A program made the position numbers and the translations under genes. Below, one piece after another: positions 1 through 7,645 of a stretch of DNA of 64,000 nucleotides. The stretch is from contig NZ_CP064689.1 in assembly GCF_023100945.1 (NCBI RefSeq), positions 806,001 to 870,000 on the forward strand, in the 5' to 3' direction. The notes below the pieces were generated by a model. The model worked only from the letters and a program-made list of their open reading frames with translations. It did no database searches and was not told the DNA's origin. Numbering within the stretch: the stretch's first letter is position 1; each line of letters begins with the position of its first letter. This DNA comes from Bradyrhizobium sp. 200. Lineage in GTDB: Bacteria > Pseudomonadota > Alphaproteobacteria > Rhizobiales > Xanthobacteraceae.

Positions 1-842
1 GCATCGGTACCTCGCGTATCGGTACCGCCGGCTTTGCGATCGGCATTGCCATCGTCGCACTGGTCCTGCTGGCCGCGGTCGTCGGCAATGCATTGGTGCC
101 GCAGGACCCGTTCACGCAGGATCTCGGCAACCGCCTCAAGCCGCCGTTCTGGATGGAGGGTAGTCAGGCGGGGCACCTGCTCGGCACCGATCAGCTCGGG
201 CGCGACTATCTCGCGCGGCTGGTCTATGGCGCGCGGATTTCGCTGCTGATCGGCGTCATGACGGTCATCACGTCGGGATTGATCGGCATCACGCTCGGCG
301 TGCTCGGCGGATTCTTCGGCGGCCGCGTCGACGATGTCGTGCTGTTCGCCATCACGACGCGGTTGTCGATCCCCGTCGTGCTGGTCGCGCTCGCGGTGGT
401 CGGGCTGATGGGATCGGGCCTCGGGCTCGTCGTGGCGACCCTTGGGCTGTTGTTGTGGGACCGTTTTGCGGTGGTGGCGCGCGCGACCACCATGCAGGTC
501 CGCAACCATGACTATGTCAGCGCGGCCTGGTGCGCCGGCGCCTCGATGCCGCATATCCTGATCAAGGAGATCCTGCCGAACATCGCGAGCCATCTCGCCG
601 TGGTGGCAACGCTGGAGATGGCGCTGGCGATCCTGCTCGAAGCCGCTTTGTCGTTCCTCGGCCTCGGCGTGCCGCCGCCGCTGCCGTCCTGGGGGCTGAT
701 GATCGCCGAGGGCAAGGACTACATGTTCTTTTCGCCCTGGGTCATCATGATCCCCGGCGTCGCGCTGGCTGTTCTGGTGCTCGGCATCAATCTGGTCGGC
801 GACGGACTGCGCAATCTGCTCGGTGCGGAGCGGCTGCGATGA
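1..842 (+). CDS. Dipeptide/oligopeptide ABC transporter permease (DppC/OppC type), 5'-truncated by window edge
   Basis: Inner-membrane permease subunit of a peptide-type ABC importer. The reading frame is open from the first complete codon at base 3, so the true start lies upstream of the window; only a first hydrophobic segment (about residues 8-25 of what is visible) and the usual 'PQDP' periplasmic motif precede the core. Several membrane segments follow. The conserved EAA loop, which contacts the ATPases, is visible as 'EILPNIASHLAVV...LSFLGLG' in the last third. The stop overlaps the start of the next gene (ATGA), which indicates translational coupling with the two ATPase genes. The family assignment is firm; the substrate (peptide, nickel, opine or other) cannot be read from the sequence. 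Confidence 0.93.
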   Translation, partial: IGTSRIGTAGFAIGIAIVALVLLAAVVGNALVPQDPFTQDLGNRLKPPFWMEGSQAGHLLGTDQLGRDYLARLVYGARISLLIGVMTVITSGLIGITLGVLGGFFGGRVDDVVLFAITTRLSIPVVLVALAVVGLMGSGLGLVVATLGLLLWDRFAVVARATTMQVRNHDYVSAAWCAGASMPHILIKEILPNIASHLAVVATLEMALAILLEAALSFLGLGVPPPLPSWGLMIAEGKDYMFFSPWVIMIPGVALAVLVLGINLVGDGLRNLLGAERLR

Positions 843-1819
843 GCGCGCTGTTGGAAGTCGAGGAGCTTCAGGTGACGTTCGGCGGCCGCACCGCGGCGGT
901 GCGCGGCGCCTCGTTCCGGGTCGAGAAGGGCGAGACCCATTGCCTGGTCGGCGAATCCGGCTGCGGCAAGTCGGTGACCGCGCTTGCGGTGATGAGCCTG
1001 CTCGCGCGCGGCGGCCACCGTTCGGCGAAACATATGAGCTTTGCCGGCACCGACCTCACCTCGCTGTCGGACCGCGAGATGGCGCGCCTGCGCGGCAATC
1101 GCATGGCGATGATCTTCCAGGAGCCGATGACCAGCCTCAACCCGGCTTTCACGATCGGCTCGCAGATGGCGGAGGTGCTGACGCGCCACAAGGGCGGCTC
1201 GCGCGCCGCGGCGCTCGACCGCGCCGCCGAACTGATGGGCCGCGTCGGTATCACCGCACCTGGCATGCGTCTCGGCCAGTTTCCGCACCAGCTCTCGGGT
1301 GGCTTGCGTCAGCGCGTAATGATCGCGATGGCGCTGATGTGCGATCCTGAACTGTTGATCGCCGACGAGCCGACCACGGCGCTCGATGTTACCGTGCAGG
1401 CGCAGATCCTGCGGCTGCTCGCCAACCTCAAGCGCGAGTTCGGGCTCTCGATCCTGCTGATCACCCACGACCTCGGCATCGTCGCGCGCGTCGCCGACCA
1501 TGTGTCGGTCATGTATGCCGGCGAGGTGGTGGAGCGCTCGCCGACCGCGGAATTGTTCCGCGCCCCGCAGCACCCCTACACGCGCGGTCTCCTCTCCTGC
1601 GTGCCGGTGCCGGGCCGCGTGCAACGTGACAAGCCGCTCGGCTCGATTCCCGGCGTGGTGCCGGCGATCGGGGCGGGCTTTGCCGGCTGCGCCTTTCGCT
1701 CGCGCTGCGCTCACGCCGACGAGACATGCGCGCGCGCGATTCCGCGGCGGCAGGCGGGCGATGCGCACGACTATCTTTGCCGGCTCGAGCCGGACCGGGC
1801 GGAGCTGCAACCCGCATGA
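839..1819 (+). CDS. Peptide ABC transporter ATP-binding protein (OppD/DppD type)
   Basis: Cytoplasmic ATPase subunit, 326 residues, that would pair with the next gene as a heterodimer powering the importer. Walker A GESGCGKS is at residues 38-45, the signature LSGGLRQR (usually LSGGMRQR) at 152-159, and Walker [13 protein letters not shown] around 172. The C-terminal oligopeptide/dipeptide extension has 'PYTRGLL' and the Cys-containing 'GCAFRSRC' segment typical of this subfamily. The ATG at 839 overlaps the permease stop. An in-frame extension further upstream exists but overlaps the permease and carries no family sequence, so it was not used. The 3' end overlaps the next gene by four bases. 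Confidence 0.95.
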   Translation: MSALLEVEELQVTFGGRTAAVRGASFRVEKGETHCLVGESGCGKSVTALAVMSLLARGGHRSAKHMSFAGTDLTSLSDREMARLRGNRMAMIFQEPMTSLNPAFTIGSQMAEVLTRHKGGSRAAALDRAAELMGRVGITAPGMRLGQFPHQLSGGLRQRVMIAMALMCDPELLIADEPTTALDVTVQAQILRLLANLKREFGLSILLITHDLGIVARVADHVSVMYAGEVVERSPTAELFRAPQHPYTRGLLSCVPVPGRVQRDKPLGSIPGVVPAIGAGFAGCAFRSRCAHADETCARAIPRRQAGDAHDYLCRLEPDRAELQPA

Positions 1820-2766
1820 CCGCCGCGATCGAGGTCGAGAACCTGCGATGTGAATTCCGCGTCCACACCGGCTTGATGTCGGCGGAAAAGCGCGTGGTCG
1901 CGGTCGACGACGTCACATTCAGCGTGCCGGCCGGCAGCGTGCTCGGCGTCGTCGGCGAGTCCGGCTGCGGCAAATCCACGCTCGCGCGCCTGATCCTCGG
2001 ATTGCTCAAGCCGACGGCAGGGACCGTGCTGGTCGATGGCAAGCGCCTGTTCGACCTCGACCGCAAGGCGCGCGCCCGGCTGATCCAGCCGGTGTTCCAG
2101 GATCCGTTCGCCTCGCTCAATCCACGCCGGCGCATCAAGGACATCGTCGCGTTGCCGCTGGCCGCGCAAGGCACATTCTCGCGCGCCGAGATCGAGCGCC
2201 GGGTCGCAGGCATTCTCGAGCGCGTTGGCCTCTCGGCCGCGATGGGCGAGCGCATGCCGGCGCAACTCTCCGGCGGGCAGCGTCAGCGCGCGGCGATTGC
2301 ACGCGCGCTGGTGCTCGAGCCCAGGATCGTGATCTGCGACGAGCCGACCAGCGCGCTCGACGTCTCGGTGCAGGCGCAAATTCTCAATCTGCTGGCCGAT
2401 CTGCGCCGTGACCTCGGGCTGACCTATCTCTTCATCAGCCACAATCTCGCCGTTGTTGAGCACGTGGCGAGCGAGGTCGCGGTGATGTATCTCGGCCGGA
2501 TCGTCGAGCGCAATGAAACCGACGAGCTGTTTCGCGAGCCGCGCCACCCCTATACGCAGGCACTGCTGGAGAGCGTGCTGACACCGGAGCCGGGTCGCGG
2601 CGTGCCCGATATCGGCCTCGGCGACGTCATGCCGGATCCGGCCAATATTCCGCCGGGCTGCCGGTTCAACCCGCGCTGCCGTATCGCGGTAGACCGATGC
2701 CGCCATGAGGCACCAACGCGCATGGTCCGGCCGCCGCAGGGGATGGTAGAGTGTCATCTGGCATAG
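1816..2766 (+). CDS. Peptide ABC transporter ATP-binding protein (OppF/DppF type)
   Basis: Second ATPase subunit, 316 residues. Walker [10 protein letters not shown] is at about residues 48-56; the signature LSGGQRQR and Walker B IVICDEPTSALD follow at normal spacing. The C-terminal peptide-transporter extension ends with 'CRFNPRCRIAVDRC', a Cys motif common in OppF/DppF proteins. The start ATG overlaps the preceding stop (ATGA), so the permease and both ATPases are translationally coupled. An in-frame start at 1726 would lie inside the previous gene and was rejected. Confidence 0.95.
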   Translation: MTAAIEVENLRCEFRVHTGLMSAEKRVVAVDDVTFSVPAGSVLGVVGESGCGKSTLARLILGLLKPTAGTVLVDGKRLFDLDRKARARLIQPVFQDPFASLNPRRRIKDIVALPLAAQGTFSRAEIERRVAGILERVGLSAAMGERMPAQLSGGQRQRAAIARALVLEPRIVICDEPTSALDVSVQAQILNLLADLRRDLGLTYLFISHNLAVVEHVASEVAVMYLGRIVERNETDELFREPRHPYTQALLESVLTPEPGRGVPDIGLGDVMPDPANIPPGCRFNPRCRIAVDRCRHEAPTRMVRPPQGMVECHLA

Positions 2767-2812
2767 AGCGTGCTTCACGCTACTTCACAAAACACGGATA
2801 ATGGAGGGCGAT

Positions 2813-4342
2813 ATGCGTATGCAAAACAAGCTCGGTGCTGCCATTCTGGCGGCGGTTCTGCTCGGCGCCGGTGCGGTGCCCGCGACGGCGCAGAAATCCG
2901 CCGACACGCTGCGGATCGTGATGCGCGACGCGCTTCCCAACATCGATCCCTTTTTCAACAATCTGCGCACCGGCGTGGTGATGCACCATCAGGGCTGGGA
3001 CGCGCTGGTCTACCGCAACCCTGACACGTTCAAGCTCGAGCCGCTGCTGGCAACCGAGTGGAAGCTGCCGGATCCGACCACCATCGAATTCACGCTGCGT
3101 CCGGGCGTCAAATTCCACGACGGCAGCCCGTTCACGGCCGATGACGTCGTCTACACCATCAACCTCGTGGCCGATCCGGCGAGCCGCGTCTCGACGCCGT
3201 CGAACTACAACTGGATCGACAAGGCCGAGAAGACCGGTGATCTTTCGGTGCGCGTCACGCTGAAGCGGCCGAACCCCGCGGCGCTGGAATATTTCGCGCT
3301 GGTGCTGCCGATCTATCCCAAGGCCTATCGCGAGAAAGTCGGCGCCGAAGGCTACGCCAAGGCGCCGGTCGGCGCAGGTCCCTACAAGATCACCAAGGTC
3401 GAACCCGGGGTCTCCATCGACTTCGAGCGGTTCGACGATTACTGGGCCGGCAGCCCGAAGGGCAAACCTGCGATCAAGAAGATGAGCGTGCGCTTCGTGC
3501 CTGACGCCGCAACCGAGATGACGGAATTGCTCGCCGGCCGCGCCGACTGGATCTGGAACATGAACCCGGACCAGCTCGAACCCGTGAACCGGATGCCGCA
3601 TCTGCAGTCGGTGCGCAAGGAATCGATGCGGATCGGCTTTCTTTCGCTCGACGCCGGCGGCCGCACCGGCGCCGACAATCCCCTGACCAAGCTCAAGGTG
3701 CGTCAGGCGATCTGGCACGCGATCGACCGCAAGGCGATCGCCGACAAGCTCGTCACCGGCGGCAGCCGCGTGCCGGGGGCGCCCTGCTTCCCGTCGCAGT
3801 TCGGCTGCGATGCCGAAGCAGCAGTGGCCTACGACTACGATCCGGCGAAGGCGAAGAAGCTTCTCGCAGAGGCCGGCTATCCCGAAGGCTTCGATGTCGA
3901 GCTGGCAAGCTACGTGCTGCCGCAATGGGGCTCATCGGTCCAGAACTACCTGCATGCGGTCGGCATCCGCGCCAAGCTCAACCAGCTCCAGACGGCAGCC
4001 CTGATCCAGCGCGCCAAGGCCGGCGAATTGCGGATGTATCTCGGAAGCTGGGGCAGCTATTCGATCAACGACGTCTCGGCGATCCTGCCCAACTACTTCG
4101 ACGGCGGCGCCGATGACTACGCGCGCGATCCGGACGTGCAGAAATGGCTGATCGCGGGCGGGTCATCCATCAACCCGGAGGTGCGCAAGGAGGCCTATTC
4201 GGCGGCGATCAAGAAGATCACCGAGCAGGCCTACTGGGCGCCGCTGCATACCTACGTGACGACCTACGGTTACTCCAAGCAGCTAGATTTCACGCCGTAC
4301 CCGGATGAGCTGCCGCGCTTTTATCTGGCGAAGTGGAAATAG
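2813..4342 (+). CDS. Peptide-type ABC transporter substrate-binding protein (SBP family 5)
   Basis: Periplasmic receptor of the importer encoded just upstream, 509 residues from the chosen start. The N-terminus is a Sec signal peptide (short basic n-region, then Ala/Leu/Val-rich core, ending ATAQ). The body has family-5 landmarks: 'FTLRPGVKFHDGSPFTADDV' and 'RQAIWHAIDRKAI'. I chose the ATG at 2813 because GGAGGG sits 4-5 bases before it; the in-frame ATG at 2801 would contain that ribosome site inside the coding region. It lies 46 bases after the second ATPase gene, so it is probably in the same operon. The ligand is unknown. Confidence 0.92.
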   Translation: MRMQNKLGAAILAAVLLGAGAVPATAQKSADTLRIVMRDALPNIDPFFNNLRTGVVMHHQGWDALVYRNPDTFKLEPLLATEWKLPDPTTIEFTLRPGVKFHDGSPFTADDVVYTINLVADPASRVSTPSNYNWIDKAEKTGDLSVRVTLKRPNPAALEYFALVLPIYPKAYREKVGAEGYAKAPVGAGPYKITKVEPGVSIDFERFDDYWAGSPKGKPAIKKMSVRFVPDAATEMTELLAGRADWIWNMNPDQLEPVNRMPHLQSVRKESMRIGFLSLDAGGRTGADNPLTKLKVRQAIWHAIDRKAIADKLVTGGSRVPGAPCFPSQFGCDAEAAVAYDYDPAKAKKLLAEAGYPEGFDVELASYVLPQWGSSVQNYLHAVGIRAKLNQLQTAALIQRAKAGELRMYLGSWGSYSINDVSAILPNYFDGGADDYARDPDVQKWLIAGGSSINPEVRKEAYSAAIKKITEQAYWAPLHTYVTTYGYSKQLDFTPYPDELPRFYLAKWK

Positions 4343-4385
4343 GGCGAGACGCGACGAAACGGGCTGCGCCGCATGGGCGCCCCCG

Positions 4386-4466
4386 CTGTCATTGCGAGCG
4401 AAGCGAAGCAATCCATGCCTCGGCGTCGGGAAAGATGGATTGCTTCGCTGCGCTCGCAATGACGGT
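4386..4466. repeat. Palindromic intergenic repeat (REP-like), copy 1
   Basis: Two 28-base arms (4388-4415 and 4436-4463) are nearly perfect reverse complements separated by a 20-base spacer, so the element can fold into a long hairpin. The outer ends read gtcattgcgag and ctcgcaatgac. Four further copies of the same family are in this window. It lies between convergent genes (the binding protein and the GST gene) and may act as a bidirectional terminator or mRNA-stabilising structure. Confidence 0.9.
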
Positions 4467-4525
4467 TGAGACACCGCCCCTCGCCCCCGCGCCACCCAGG
4501 ACGACGCTACCAGGCGCCCGCGGCT

Positions 4526-5230
4526 TCAGCCGCCGAACCGCTCGATAACATCCGCGAGCGGAATATGACCGGCACAAGCGCCTGTTCCCGGATCAATGTC
4601 TCCGTTCTCCAGTGCCGTTGCGTAGATGACGGCGGGGTCGGCTTCGATGCGCCGGCGCAGGGCGGCGAGTTTTGGCCAGCGTGAGGGATCGGCGACCTGA
4701 TGGAAGTCGAGCCATCGCGCGACGCCGACGAGAAGGCCGTCGGCCAGCGTCGGGCGCTCACCCATGAGAAAGGGCTGACCTCCGATCATGGCCTCAAGCT
4801 TATCATGCCGCTCGATCACCCGCGCGGCGCCGAACTCGCGCAGCGATGCCTCCATCTGAGGGTTCGGTTTTGTCATCTCCATCGCGACCCATAGCGGCGA
4901 GAAGGCGCCAGTGAAGCCCGTATTCACAAAGCCCATCAGTTGGTGCATTCGGTCTGCTTCCGGCGAAAGCGGTGCAAAACTGATGCGCCGCTCGCTGTCT
5001 CTTGCCTCGAGCCATCTGGCGATCGCCATCGTCTCGGTCAGCACCCGCCCTGCATCCGTGATCAGGGCCGGGGTTTCATGCCGGGCGTTGATGCGGGCAT
5101 AGGAAGGGTCGCGCATCTCGCCGAGCATATCGACGCGGCAAAGCCGATAGGGCTTGCCAAGCCATTCGAGGGCGGCGACAAGCCCCATCGAGCTTCCGGC
5201 CGGGAAGCCATAAATGAGAATCGGTTCCAC
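4526..5230 (-). CDS. Glutathione S-transferase family protein
   Basis: Cytosolic GST-fold protein, 234 residues. The N-terminal thioredoxin-like domain begins 'ILIYGFPAGSSMG' (glutathione-site Ser/Tyr region) and contains the cis-Pro motif 'HETPALITD' followed by 'LTETMAIARWLE', which binds the gamma-glutamyl end of glutathione. The C-terminal helical domain carries 'FLMGERPTLADGLLVG', the usual N-capping-box region. The start codon is GTG at 5230 with a GGAG about ten bases upstream. It is divergently transcribed from an HxlR regulator 109 bases away, which suggests that regulator controls it. Substrate unknown. Confidence 0.9.
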   Translation of the reverse strand: MEPILIYGFPAGSSMGLVAALEWLGKPYRLCRVDMLGEMRDPSYARINARHETPALITDAGRVLTETMAIARWLEARDSERRISFAPLSPEADRMHQLMGFVNTGFTGAFSPLWVAMEMTKPNPQMEASLREFGAARVIERHDKLEAMIGGQPFLMGERPTLADGLLVGVARWLDFHQVADPSRWPKLAALRRRIEADPAVIYATALENGDIDPGTGACAGHIPLADVIERFGG

Positions 5231-5339
5231 TGGTTTGTTCTCCGTGATTTCTGCTGATCACGCTGCGCAGCGTGGCTGGAATCTACGGATCGCCCGGCCC
5301 AAGTAAATTACGCACCTTTTCGTAACCACGAGTAGTCAG

Positions 5340-5693
5340 ATGAAAGCTCTCGTCTCCCGCTGTCCCATCGAAGAAGTGATGCAGGTCGTGAGCGGCCGCT
5401 GGCCCGGGCTGCTGATCTACTATCTGAAGCAGGGCACGAAACGCTTCAGCGACCTGCGCCGGGACAACCCCGCCATCTCGCACAAGATGCTCACTTTGGA
5501 GCTTCGCAAGCTGGAGGACGCCGGCATCGTCGCGCGCACTGAATTCGGGGGATATCCGTTGCGGGTGGAATATGATCTGACGCCGGCTGGTCTCATGCTC
5601 GTGCCGCTGCTTGATGCGCTGGGTAGCTGGTGGGAAGCGACTGAAGCTGGCCGCGGTCAGGCCGGCACGTTGCCGGTCCAGATGACGGAATAA
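5340..5693 (+). CDS. HxlR family winged-helix transcriptional regulator
   Basis: Small DNA-binding regulator of 117 residues, the normal length for the family. Typical features are an N-terminal Cys (residue 8, 'SRCPIEEVM') that in some family members senses oxidants or electrophiles, then 'VVSGRWPGLLIYYL', 'RFSDLRRDNPAISHKMLTLELRKLEDAGIV' containing the recognition helix, and the wing 'VEYDLTPAG'. It is divergent from the glutathione S-transferase gene; the 109-base gap probably contains both promoters and the operator. An electrophile-sensing role controlling the GST is an inference from this layout. Confidence 0.9.
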   Translation: MKALVSRCPIEEVMQVVSGRWPGLLIYYLKQGTKRFSDLRRDNPAISHKMLTLELRKLEDAGIVARTEFGGYPLRVEYDLTPAGLMLVPLLDALGSWWEATEAGRGQAGTLPVQMTE

Positions 5694-5708
5694 TCCCGAC
5701 GGCGTATG

Positions 5709-7412
5709 TCAGCCTTCCGGCAAGCCCGCCGCCGCCATCAACTGCATGATCCGTTCGGCTGCCTCGATATAGACCGGGCTGGAATTTTTCTTGGGCGTCG
5801 GTACGTTGAGCACGGTCGAGCCGGGCCGCAATTCACGGCCCTTTTCCATCGCCGATCTGGCTTCCTCAGTCTTCCCCAATTGCTGATAGGCCGCCGCCAG
5901 CAGCATATGCGTGCGTCCGCTGGCTGCCGTGATCGCGATCGATTTCTGCAGCCACGGCACGGCGTCTTCGGCGCGGCCCATCAGCATGTTGGCCCAGCCC
6001 GCGCCGATCATCCATGTCCAGCGCGAGACCTGTGGGGTATCGAACCGGTCAGCCTGCTTGAACGTCGCTAACGCGTCCTCGAAGCGTCCGGTCTGGATCT
6101 GCGCAAGGCCGACATGATACAGCGCGATCCCGTTCCACGGATCGAGGCTCAGGGCTTTCGCGCACGCGACGAGACTCGCGCGAAACTGGTTGGTTGCATT
6201 GAGGAAGCGGCAATAGGCCTCGTGCGCCGGAATGTAATTCGGCCTTGTCCGCAACGTCTGCTGCAGCATCGCCTCGGCCTTGCTCTCCGCCGTCTCGCGC
6301 TCGGGTGAGGTCAGCCAGACCATCTGCACGCCGCGCATGAGCAGCGCGGCCAGCGCCACCTGTATGTCGACATTGTCAGGCTCTTCGGCCAGCGCCTTCT
6401 CCAGCATGGCCTGCGCCGCCTGAAAACGTTCCGGCGAGGTCTGGTTAATATGGGCGGTCGCCTGTTCGATCACGACCTTGTTCTTCGCAGCCGATCGCGT
6501 GTCGCCATTCAGCAGTTCGTTGATGCGCAGCGCCAGCGCGTGACCGACGCCCGCGGCGAGCCGGGACTGCTGCATCTGCAGGTCCGTGTCCGCCGGGTTG
6601 ACCTGATATGACGCGGTCCACGTCACCTCGCCGGTTGCCGTATTGGTCATGCGCGTTCGTATCGTCCAGGCCTGCTCGCTCTTCTGCAGTTCGCCCTTCA
6701 CCACGAAGTCGGCCTTTGGTGCACCCGTTTCCGGAGCCAGCACGCGGATGTTTTCGATCTTTGCCAGCCCGTCGGTGAGGCGGCCGCTCACATCGGCCGC
6801 CATCTGGGCGACGATGGGATCGTTGCTCGCATCGGCAATAGGCATCACGGCGATGCTTGTCGGCCCGCGCGCAAAGATCAGGCCGGGGCGCAACATCCAC
6901 ACCGCGACCGCCGTGCACAGGATGGCGAGCCCCGCGATAGAAGCGAAGGCGATGCGGTGTCGACTGAAGTCGGCGAAGCGTTTCGTGGATTCACTGTTCG
7001 TTGCGAGCGCAGCCGTCGTGTCTGGTGCGGCCACCTCGGGCCGGCTGACGGGCGCAATTTCCGGCGCGGCCGGGGCGGCGACCTCGGTCACGCCGGCCTC
7101 GGTCACTTGGGCTCCCGTCACTTCGGCCTGGAACAGGTAGCCGCGGCCGGAGATCACCCGGACCACCTGGCGCTTGTCGTCGCCGAGCGCGGTGCGGATT
7201 TCGCGGATGCACTGGAACAGGCTGTCCTCGCCGACATGGACGTTCGGCCAGGCGGCTTCCATCAACTGCTGCTTGCTCAGGACGCGGCCGGAATTCCCGG
7301 CGAGCAGCCGCAGTATCTCCAGGGTCTTGGGCCGGAGCTTGACCGCCTCGCCATCGGGCCGGCGCAGTTCGGCGCGCTCGGAATCGAGCTCAAAACCAGA
7401 AAAGCGCAGCAC
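5709..7412 (-). CDS. Membrane-anchored winged-helix (CadC/OmpR-type) regulator with TPR-like sensory domain
   Basis: About 567 residues. An N-terminal OmpR/PhoB-type winged helix covers residues 1-95 ('LRPKTLEILRLLAGNSGRVL', 'VGEDSLFQCIREIRTALGD', 'VISGRGYLF'), followed by a Pro/Ala-rich linker, one membrane segment near residues 155-175 ('IAGLAILCTAVAVWML'), then a domain resembling the TolB-like/adenylate-cyclase-associated region and C-terminal TPR repeats. This is the CadC-like one-component architecture: a DNA-binding domain in the cytoplasm and a sensor outside. I prefer the GTG at 7412 because a strong GGGAGGGG lies six bases upstream; an ATG at 7442 in the same frame lacks one. It is divergent from the autotransporter gene and is the obvious candidate regulator. 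Confidence 0.88.
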   Translation of the reverse strand: MLRFSGFELDSERAELRRPDGEAVKLRPKTLEILRLLAGNSGRVLSKQQLMEAAWPNVHVGEDSLFQCIREIRTALGDDKRQVVRVISGRGYLFQAEVTGAQVTEAGVTEVAAPAAPEIAPVSRPEVAAPDTTAALATNSESTKRFADFSRHRIAFASIAGLAILCTAVAVWMLRPGLIFARGPTSIAVMPIADASNDPIVAQMAADVSGRLTDGLAKIENIRVLAPETGAPKADFVVKGELQKSEQAWTIRTRMTNTATGEVTWTASYQVNPADTDLQMQQSRLAAGVGHALALRINELLNGDTRSAAKNKVVIEQATAHINQTSPERFQAAQAMLEKALAEEPDNVDIQVALAALLMRGVQMVWLTSPERETAESKAEAMLQQTLRTRPNYIPAHEAYCRFLNATNQFRASLVACAKALSLDPWNGIALYHVGLAQIQTGRFEDALATFKQADRFDTPQVSRWTWMIGAGWANMLMGRAEDAVPWLQKSIAITAASGRTHMLLAAAYQQLGKTEEARSAMEKGRELRPGSTVLNVPTPKKNSSPVYIEAAERIMQLMAAAGLPEG

Positions 7413-7645
7413 CCGTCCCCTCCCACCGGCAACTGTCCCCATTTAGTGCCGGATCGACCGAAAAAATGTGCCCAAACGCACAGGGACGCCGAATATCAGA
7501 AAAATTTCAGAATGTCTCAACAGCCGTTTCAGGACGTTCCCGGCGCGAAATGAGAGGAAAGGGGGAGTTGATGTGGGGGAGTCGTGCCGAACGGGGACTG
7601 CGATGCCGGACAGGCGCGCGGACCTCTACGGGCTGGGGGCAGAAC

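Noticed and set aside
719..1810. 363-codon open frame antisense to the OppD-like ATPase
   Set aside because: Overlaps a gene with all ATPase motifs; translation is Arg/His/Ala-rich without motifs.
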